From: Lachnospiraceae bacterium UBA7199
Lineage (GTDB): Bacteria > Bacillota > Clostridia > Lachnospirales > Lachnospiraceae
Length of the DNA: 19,146 nt
NCBI GenBank assembly: GCA_002490775.1
Contig: DKUR01000041.1
Location: forward strand, 1 to 19,146
Direction: 5' to 3'
Shown: piece after piece, positions 13,901 to 19,146 of the stretch
Position numbering within the stretch: the first letter of the stretch is position 1
How the letters are laid out: every line of letters begins with the position of its first letter
Position numbers and translations under genes: made by a program
The notes under the pieces: model-generated
Database searches by the model: none
What the model was told of the DNA's origin: nothing
Seen by the model: the letters and a program-made list of their open reading frames with translations, nothing else

Positions 13901-14578
13901 ATGGACAAATTAAAAATTCTTGTAGTAGATGATGAATCCAGAATGAGAAAGCTTGTAAAGGATTTTTTAGTGAAAAGCAATTATGAGGTAATAGAAGCAG
14001 AGGATGGCAGTCAGGCACTTGATCTATTTTATGATCAAAAGGACATTGCGCTTGTTATACTGGATATCATGATGCCTAAGATAGATGGCTGGCAGGTTTG
14101 TCGGGAAATTAGGCAGTACTCTAATGTTCCAGTTATTATGCTGACAGCAAAATCAGATGAAAGGGATGAACTGCAGGGGTTTCAATTAGGCGTAGATGAA
14201 TACATTTCTAAACCCTTTAGTCCTAAAATACTGGTGGCGCGCGTGGAGGCGATTTTGCGCAGAACAAATCAGCTTGCCGGTGAGGAAAAATTGGAAGTGG
14301 GCGGCATTGTTGTAGATAAGACAGCTCATAATGTAATCATAGATGGCAAGACGATAGATTTAAGCTATAAAGAATTTGAGCTTTTGGCTTATTTTATGGA
14401 AAACAGAGGAATTGCCCTCTCCCGCGAGAAAATATTGAATAATGTATGGAATTATGATTATTTTGGGGATGCCAGAACAATAGATACTCATGTGAAAAAG
14501 CTTCGCAGCAAAATGGGAAAAAAAGGTGATCTAATAAAAACAATCTGGGGATTGGGCTATAAATTTGAAGCGGAGTAG
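13901..14578 (+). CDS. OmpR/PhoB-type response regulator
   Basis: This 225-residue cytoplasmic regulator receives phosphate from the kinase encoded next to it and controls transcription. The receiver domain (about 3-118) has the acidic pair D10-D11, phospho-acceptor D55 (VILDIMMPKIDGW), T82 (VIMLTAKSDE) and K104 (YISKPFSP). The C-terminal winged helix (about 130-225) shows YKEFELLAYFMENRG, SREKILNNVW, the recognition helix DARTIDTHVKKLRSKM and the wing IKTIWGLGYKFE. I start at ATG 13901 (MDKLKILVVDD), with GGAAAGG about 12 bases upstream. A GTG at 13880 would add seven residues and is less natural. The kinase gene follows nine bases after its stop. Targets are unknown; autoregulation is common in the family. 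Confidence 0.94.
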   Translation: MDKLKILVVDDESRMRKLVKDFLVKSNYEVIEAEDGSQALDLFYDQKDIALVILDIMMPKIDGWQVCREIRQYSNVPVIMLTAKSDERDELQGFQLGVDEYISKPFSPKILVARVEAILRRTNQLAGEEKLEVGGIVVDKTAHNVIIDGKTIDLSYKEFELLAYFMENRGIALSREKILNNVWNYDYFGDARTIDTHVKKLRSKMGKKGDLIKTIWGLGYKFEAE

Positions 14579-14587
14579 CGAAAACTT

Positions 14588-16081
14588 ATGAAATATTCAA
14601 TAAGAAGGCAGTTTGCGTTGGTGTTCTGCCTGCTGATGACCGGAACAATTCTGCTTTGCTGGTTTATAAATAATACTTTTCTTGAAGAATACTATTTAAG
14701 AAATAAGCAGAAAGCAATGATGGATGCATATCAAAGTGTAAACGAAGCATCAAATGAAGGTGCAATAAATTCGGAAGATTTTGACATTGAATTTCAAAAG
14801 ATCTGTGGGAAAAATAATATTAGTATTATTCTTCTTGATGCAAAATCCAAAACACTTAAGACCTCCATGAATGATTATGAAATCTTAAGCAAGCAGCTTG
14901 TTGATTATGTATTTGGAAAAGGAACCACAATTGAGGACGAACTGCTGGAGTTGGAAGAAAATTATGAAATGTATATCAAATTGGACGCAAGAACGCAGTT
15001 ACAGTATGTGGATATGTGGGGAGTTTTAGATAATGGAAATCTTTTTTTATTTAGAAGTCCTCTGGAAGGGATACAGGAAAGTGTAGCGCTTGCCAACCGT
15101 TTTCTTGCGTATGTGGGAATTGGATCTGCTATATTTAGTGCACTGATTATCCTGCTTGTTTCCCGTAAAATCACAGAGCCAATTATGGAACTTACCCGTA
15201 TTTCCGAGAGAATGAGTCATTTGGATTTTGATGCTGAGTATACAGGGAGCAGCAAAACGGAAATTGCCCTGCTTGGGCAGAATATAAATCATCTTTCAAA
15301 AACATTAGAAACTACCATATCAGAATTGAAGAGTGCAAATAATGAATTACAGCGTGACATTGAAAAGAAAAGCAAAATTGATGAAATGCGTAAAGATTTT
15401 TTATCCAATGTTTCCCATGAACTGAAGACGCCTATTGCGTTGATACAAGGATATGCAGAAGGGCTGAAAGAAGGCATAAGTGATGATGAGGAAAGCAGAA
15501 ATTTTTATTGCGAAGTCATTATGGATGAAGCTGCCAAGATGAATCATATGGTAAAAAAGCTGCTCACATTAAATCAACTGGAATATGGAAATGATACAGT
15601 CAGTATGGAGCGTTTTGATATTACAGCCCTGATCAATAACTATCTTTCATCGGCAGCTATTTTGTGCAGGCAAAAAGATATTAAACTGCAAATGGAAAGT
15701 TATCCATCCATTGATGTGTGGGCGGATGAGTATATGGTAGAAGAGGTATTTAATAATTATTTTACTAATGCAATGAATCATGTTGCAGAAAAAAGAGTGA
15801 TAGATGTCAAATTGGCCTTAAAGGATAAGCTGGTCAGGGTTTCAGTTTTTAATACAGGTCTGCCCATACCAGAGGAGAGCATATCTCATATATGGGAAAA
15901 ATTTTATAAAGTTGATAAGGCCAGAACCAGGCAATACGGAGGAAGCGGGGTTGGGCTTTCCATTGTAAAGGCAATGATGGATGCAATGAATCAAAAATAT
16001 GGCGTTATTAACTATGATAATGGGGTAGAATTCTGGTTTGAACTGGAAACAACCAGAGCTACAGATGAAAAAGAAAAATAG
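14588..16081 (+). CDS. Membrane sensor histidine kinase, HAMP-type
   Basis: This 497-residue kinase partners the upstream regulator. Helix 1 is about 8-28, an extracytoplasmic sensor region of about 140 residues follows (30-170), and helix 2 is about 172-192. A HAMP linker (193-245; KITEPIMELTRISERMS) and a short coiled region lead to the HisKA domain with H277 in FLSNVSHELKTPIALIQGY. The ATPase domain has the N box EEVFNNYFTNAMNHV (385-399), a degenerate G1 box FNTGLPIPEES, the F box IWEKFYKVDKARTR and the G2 box GGSGVGLSIVKAMM (451-464). The F- and G2-box wording resembles VanS-like and other Firmicutes envelope-stress kinases. The sensor region matches no domain I recognise. The start ATG 14588 follows GGAG at 14572 with wide spacing. 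The DUF2339-like gene overlaps or abuts its end. Confidence 0.94.
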   Translation: MKYSIRRQFALVFCLLMTGTILLCWFINNTFLEEYYLRNKQKAMMDAYQSVNEASNEGAINSEDFDIEFQKICGKNNISIILLDAKSKTLKTSMNDYEILSKQLVDYVFGKGTTIEDELLELEENYEMYIKLDARTQLQYVDMWGVLDNGNLFLFRSPLEGIQESVALANRFLAYVGIGSAIFSALIILLVSRKITEPIMELTRISERMSHLDFDAEYTGSSKTEIALLGQNINHLSKTLETTISELKSANNELQRDIEKKSKIDEMRKDFLSNVSHELKTPIALIQGYAEGLKEGISDDEESRNFYCEVIMDEAAKMNHMVKKLLTLNQLEYGNDTVSMERFDITALINNYLSSAAILCRQKDIKLQMESYPSIDVWADEYMVEEVFNNYFTNAMNHVAEKRVIDVKLALKDKLVRVSVFNTGLPIPEESISHIWEKFYKVDKARTRQYGGSGVGLSIVKAMMDAMNQKYGVINYDNGVEFWFELETTRATDEKEK

Positions 16082-16097
16082 ATTGGACAGTCAAAAA

Positions 16098-18140
16098 ATG
16101 AGTCATATGGAACATGAAAATATTTCAAACAGAGAAGCAGAAGAAAGAGAGTATAAGCGGCGGGTTATAAATATGCTGAACCGCCTTATGGAGGAGTCTA
16201 AGGATCCGGATTACGATCAGTATCTTGCACAGATGGCCAGAGATTTAGACAGCGGTAAAGCAAGTCCCTGGCAGGTAGAACAGGAAGCAAAAAGGAGTTA
16301 CAATCAATATAAGCAGCGCATGGTGCAGCAGGAAATGGCCCGGATTCATGCACTTCACCGCCAGCAGCCGAGTACGCAGCCCAAAAGAAATATGGAGTTT
16401 CGCGTTGGAGTCCATATATTTGGATTCTTAGGTGCAGTATTTATTCTGGCGGCATTTGTAATATTTGGGTTTAACTTTTTAAATGGGCTTGCACAAGGGT
16501 TGTGTCTCTATGGCATTGCAATTGTTTTTGTAGTATTATCAGAACTTTTGTTAAGTAGAAAATTTCCCGCATTTTCCAGAGTGATTACAGGAATTGGGAT
16601 CGGAGGATTATATGTTGCAAATTTTGTGAACTTTTTGGTGCTTCATACAATCAATGGGATTGTGGTGCTTATTGTTACGCTGTTTATTGCAGCAGCAGCT
16701 TTTTTACTCAGCAAGAAAAAGGAATCTGCTTCAATGAGGATCATCAGCCTGGTGGGATGTTATATTAGTTTTCTACCGGTGCAGGGGTTTGAAACGGAGT
16801 TTGCGTTTCTGATGAGTGCGCTGTTACTGTTTGTGATAAATACATTCAGCATATTTATACGAAACCAAAAGCATCAGACAGTTATTGACAGTGTACATAT
16901 ATTTTTCAATATACTATTTACCACAATTTTAACAGGCGTTGCATGGACAGAGGAATTAGGTCCGGCATATCTGGTATTATTTGTACTGACAGCTTTTGCC
17001 TTTTGCAATATACTTTGCCTAAGCAGAAGGGCTGAAAAAGAAAATATTGTATTTGTATTTGGCTGTATTGCAAATGGAATTTATCTTTTTTTACTTTTTC
17101 TGATCGGGACCGTATCGCCGGAGATGACGAATTCACAGATGAAATTGTTTGTACATTTGATAACGGAAGCTTTAATTGCAGCAGTCTGCGGTGTTTTCTT
17201 TTTTCTTTGGAATAAGGAAGATGGCAGGAAATGGGCCCAGGTTTATTATATATCCGGAATTAGTTTCGCTTTAAGCGCATATGCGGAATACCCGTTAGAA
17301 AAAATCATAGTATCATTGGCAGTTTTTTTCCTGATAAAGTTTTTTGCAGACCGGAAAGAAATATGGGTTCTTGATTGCTTTGCAGCAGCATGGATTGGAA
17401 TACAGGGACTTTGGATTTCAGATGATTGGTACTGCTGGCTGTTTGCGGCAGCGCTGCTTTTATCTGTTTTAAAGGTGAGGAGAATCCATATTTATCATGA
17501 ACTGGTGGTTACATTTAGTATTCTGGCCATCTGGTGGAGCCAATGTAATTTCTATTTATACTACAAATTTGATTTTGACAAAGGCTGGTTTTATCCGGTA
17601 AGTGCAGGGGGCTTATTACTGTTATTTTTACTGTTCAATCATCTATCCTGGCTAAAAGATAAGAATCAAAAGCCATATAATATAATCAATGTTATTTTTA
17701 TGACAATATTTTATATGGGAGTCTGGTTATGCGACAGTTACATTTTTAGTTCAATTATGATGGTACTGGGAGCAGTGTCTATTGTCGTAATTTTCAGAGA
17801 GCGGTATAAAATGAAACTTCCTAGAAAACAATTGTTTTTGGCAGGATTTCTTGTATATTTTTCTTTGACAGGACATTATGAATCCCCTGTGATTGTAAGT
17901 ATCCTTCTTATGCTGATTGCGCTTTTGTGTGTGGTAGGAGGATTTAAGCTGCGTGATAAAACCGAAAGAATTTGCGGCCTTATTCTTGCTCTTTTTGCCT
18001 GCATTAAACTGGTGATATATGATTTCAGGGAAGTTGAGATATTTTATAAGATGATCGTATTTTTAGCAGTTGGTGCAATTGCACTTATTATTTCTTTTAT
18101 TTATATACAACTGGAAAAAAGCATTGAGCGTCAGGAATAA
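16098..18140 (+). CDS. DUF2339-like polytopic membrane protein
   Basis: The protein has about 680 residues. A charged, helical, probably cytoplasmic N-terminus (about 1-100; EEREYKRRVINMLNRLMEES, YLAQMARDLDSGKASPWQVEQEAK) precedes roughly 18-20 hydrophobic segments running to the end. The first membrane portion (FRVGVHIFGFLGAVFILAAF, FSRVITGIGIGGLYVANF, MRIISLVGCYISFLPV) reads like the DUF2339 (PF10101) pattern, where arginine-flanked helices with TGxGxxxLY and a later G-x-xxP motif recur. The biochemical function of that family is not established. The start is uncertain: ATG 16098 lies just after the kinase stop, ATG 16065 would overlap the kinase by 17 bases, and neither has a strong ribosome site. 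Either way it is tightly linked to the two-component genes and probably co-transcribed. Confidence 0.75.
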   Translation: MSHMEHENISNREAEEREYKRRVINMLNRLMEESKDPDYDQYLAQMARDLDSGKASPWQVEQEAKRSYNQYKQRMVQQEMARIHALHRQQPSTQPKRNMEFRVGVHIFGFLGAVFILAAFVIFGFNFLNGLAQGLCLYGIAIVFVVLSELLLSRKFPAFSRVITGIGIGGLYVANFVNFLVLHTINGIVVLIVTLFIAAAAFLLSKKKESASMRIISLVGCYISFLPVQGFETEFAFLMSALLLFVINTFSIFIRNQKHQTVIDSVHIFFNILFTTILTGVAWTEELGPAYLVLFVLTAFAFCNILCLSRRAEKENIVFVFGCIANGIYLFLLFLIGTVSPEMTNSQMKLFVHLITEALIAAVCGVFFFLWNKEDGRKWAQVYYISGISFALSAYAEYPLEKIIVSLAVFFLIKFFADRKEIWVLDCFAAAWIGIQGLWISDDWYCWLFAAALLLSVLKVRRIHIYHELVVTFSILAIWWSQCNFYLYYKFDFDKGWFYPVSAGGLLLLFLLFNHLSWLKDKNQKPYNIINVIFMTIFYMGVWLCDSYIFSSIMMVLGAVSIVVIFRERYKMKLPRKQLFLAGFLVYFSLTGHYESPVIVSILLMLIALLCVVGGFKLRDKTERICGLILALFACIKLVIYDFREVEIFYKMIVFLAVGAIALIISFIYIQLEKSIERQE

Positions 18141-18162
18141 TGCATGATGAAAGATGGGATTG

Positions 18163-18191
18163 TTGACTATATGCTGTGGCTTTGTTATTAT
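18163..18191 (+). promoter_or_regulatory. Promoter of the lipoprotein gene
   Basis: TTGACT (18163-18168), a 17-base spacer and TATTAT (18186-18191) form a good sigma-A promoter. The start near 18198 gives a leader of about 29 bases. No terminator separates it from the DUF2339-like gene, so read-through is also possible. Confidence 0.75.
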
Positions 18192-18226
18192 AAAAGTTAA
18201 CACATGAGGGAAAGGCGTGGATCAAA

Positions 18227-18952
18227 ATGAGAAAAAAAATAACAGGCATTGTAATGTTTATTTTTATCGCTGCATTTGCAACGGGGTGTGGCAATAAAAT
18301 ACCGGAAATGACTGAACAGCAGCAGGAACTTATTGTAGAATATGCAGCCGGGACAGTACTTAAATATGATAAAAATTATGAAAGTAAATTGGTGGAGCTT
18401 ACATTAGAAGAAAATGTTGAAAGTGAACCGGAAAAAGAGGAGGAGATTTCTGCTTCTGAAAACGAAGAAGTAGTGAACGAATCAGAAGATGTTACGGTTA
18501 TTGATAACACTGAAGCAGTAACTACGGTTGCAAGTATTGAAGAGTTTTTACAGATTGATTCGGTTGCAATTACATATACAGGTTACGAAACTTATGATAT
18601 GTACCCTGAAAATAATGAAAGCAGCGAATTGTTTTTTTTCATGAATGCAACACAGGGAAACAAGCTGCTTGTTTTAAAGTTTAACATAGAAAATTTTTCC
18701 GGTGCAGAGAAGGAAGTAAATATTGCACAAAGTAATGTGAGATTTAAAGTGGTGGTTGACGGTGTGGAGAAAAATGCATTGATGACAATGCTTCTTAATG
18801 ATCTTGCATACTACAATGGAGTACTTGCTGCTGGGGAAAGCACAGAACTTGTGCTTATCTGTGAAGTGCCTGTGGAGCAATCGGAGAATATTTCATCACT
18901 GGCATTGGTTTTGAAAAATGTAGATAATGAAGCTACAATTTCATTATATTAA
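18227..18952 (+). CDS. Lipoprotein with acidic linker and probable Ig-like (DUF4352-type) domain
   Basis: This 241-residue protein begins with a lipoprotein signal: basic MRKK, hydrophobic GIVMFIFIAAF and lipobox ATGC with C21 as the lipid-modified cysteine, so the mature protein is anchored on the outer face of the membrane. A short helical segment (TEQQQELIVEYAAGTVLKY) leads to an acidic, low-complexity linker (about 56-98, rich in Glu, Ser and Val). The rest (about 103-241) looks like a beta-sandwich: VAITYTGYETY, KLLVLKFNIENFSGAEKEVNI, VRFKVVVDGVEKNAL, LAAGESTELVLICEVP and SSLALVLKNVDNEATISLY. This resembles DUF4352-type Ig-like domains of Firmicutes lipoproteins. The assignment is by pattern only. 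The ATG at 18227 has GAGGGAAAGG upstream. Function is unknown; its neighbourhood suggests an envelope role, possibly linked to the upstream sensor system. Confidence 0.85.
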   Translation: MRKKITGIVMFIFIAAFATGCGNKIPEMTEQQQELIVEYAAGTVLKYDKNYESKLVELTLEENVESEPEKEEEISASENEEVVNESEDVTVIDNTEAVTTVASIEEFLQIDSVAITYTGYETYDMYPENNESSELFFFMNATQGNKLLVLKFNIENFSGAEKEVNIAQSNVRFKVVVDGVEKNALMTMLLNDLAYYNGVLAAGESTELVLICEVPVEQSENISSLALVLKNVDNEATISLY

Positions 18953-19054
18953 TATTATTTGATGTTTTTCAGGTGAAAAAATTCCCATTTTACAAGTGTT
19001 TTTTGCCATAAATAAAGTGTGTGAAAAAAATCTACAAATTTTTTAAAAATACTA
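18953..19054. other. AT-rich spacer after the lipoprotein gene
   Basis: I find no reading frame and no convincing terminator here. A weak complementarity between GTGAAAA and TTTTAC (about 18973-18998) is too imperfect to call. Several A and T runs lie just before the strong promoter at 19055 and could act as an upstream promoter element. Confidence 0.4.
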
Positions 19055-19083
19055 TTGACATTATCAGACAAGAATGATATAGT
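19055..19083 (+). promoter_or_regulatory. Very strong sigma-A promoter at the window edge
   Basis: A perfect TTGACA (19055-19060), a 17-base spacer and TATAGT (19078-19083) are preceded by A- and T-rich tracts (CAAATTTTTTAAAAATACTA). Transcription should start near 19090 and run out of the window through an untranslated leader of at least 56 bases. A second TTGACA lies at 19134-19139. Confidence 0.85.
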
Positions 19084-19089
19084 AATCAA

Positions 19090-19146
19090 CGTTGCGGGTG
19101 ATAAAAACAAATAATTCCTGTGACCCAGAACCTTGACAAATAAACA
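19090..19146 (+). other. Start of an untranslated leader, possibly of a stable-RNA operon
   Basis: No start codon with a ribosome site occurs before the window ends. GGGT (near 19098) and ACCC (near 19124) could pair. The closing sequence AGAACCTTGACAAATAAACA contains a second consensus -35 and, from memory, resembles sequences flanking rRNA genes in Lachnospiraceae. The downstream gene is not visible, so this is a guess. Confidence 0.3.

Noticed and set aside
18968..19000. Possible terminator after the lipoprotein gene
   Set aside because: Complementary arms are short, mismatched and AT-only, with no stable hairpin.

Overview
The window looks like chromosomal DNA of a low-to-moderate GC Gram-positive anaerobe of the class Clostridia, most likely a Lachnospiraceae-type gut bacterium. 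The evidence is the consensus sigma-A promoters and strong Shine-Dalgarno sites, a YtrA-type GntR/ABC operon, a GH25 lysozyme with CW-type wall-binding repeats, and the secG-rnr-smpB-ssrA gene order typical of Firmicutes. I see no insertion sequence, phage gene, integrase or CRISPR array. This is mostly core chromosome with lineage-specific envelope genes between the housekeeping genes.

Layout. (1) 48-3702: a rightward operon with a consensus promoter, a palindromic operator, a YtrA-type GntR repressor, an ABC ATPase and a permease with a ~390-residue extracytoplasmic domain. (2) 3781-6660: two convergent multi-pass GT-C glycosyltransferases, a Gpi18-like one (+) and a GT39/PMT-like one (-). 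The latter carries a discoidin-like domain just after its first membrane helix. Their stop codons share one palindromic TTATAA. (3) 6703-8095: enolase, whose promoter is interleaved with the divergent promoter of the GT39 gene. (4) 8186-9784: a secreted GH25 muramidase with about 12 CW-type repeats. (5) 9792-13216: secG, rnr (RNase R), smpB and ssrA (tmRNA). This is the ribosome-rescue and mRNA-decay set, with a clear ssrA promoter overlapping the end of smpB and a long hairpin terminator. (6) 13258-18140: a small single-pass membrane protein of unknown function, an OmpR-type response regulator, its histidine kinase and a DUF2339-like polytopic membrane protein. (7) 18163-18952: a lipoprotein behind its own promoter. 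(8) 18953-19146: a tail with a very strong promoter and the start of an untranslated leader, possibly leading into a stable-RNA (rRNA) operon beyond the window.

How the parts work together. RNase R, SmpB and tmRNA form the trans-translation pathway: SmpB brings alanyl-tmRNA to stalled ribosomes, the encoded tag marks the nascent chain for proteolysis, and RNase R degrades the defective mRNA. SecG belongs to the protein export channel. The ABC operon, glycosyltransferases, lysozyme, two-component system, DUF2339 protein and lipoprotein are all envelope-related. A functional link among them is inference only. The least ordinary items are the discoidin-containing PMT-like transferase, the large-ectodomain permease under a visible YtrA-type operator, and the kinase/regulator/DUF2339 set. 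None is proven to be a new system.
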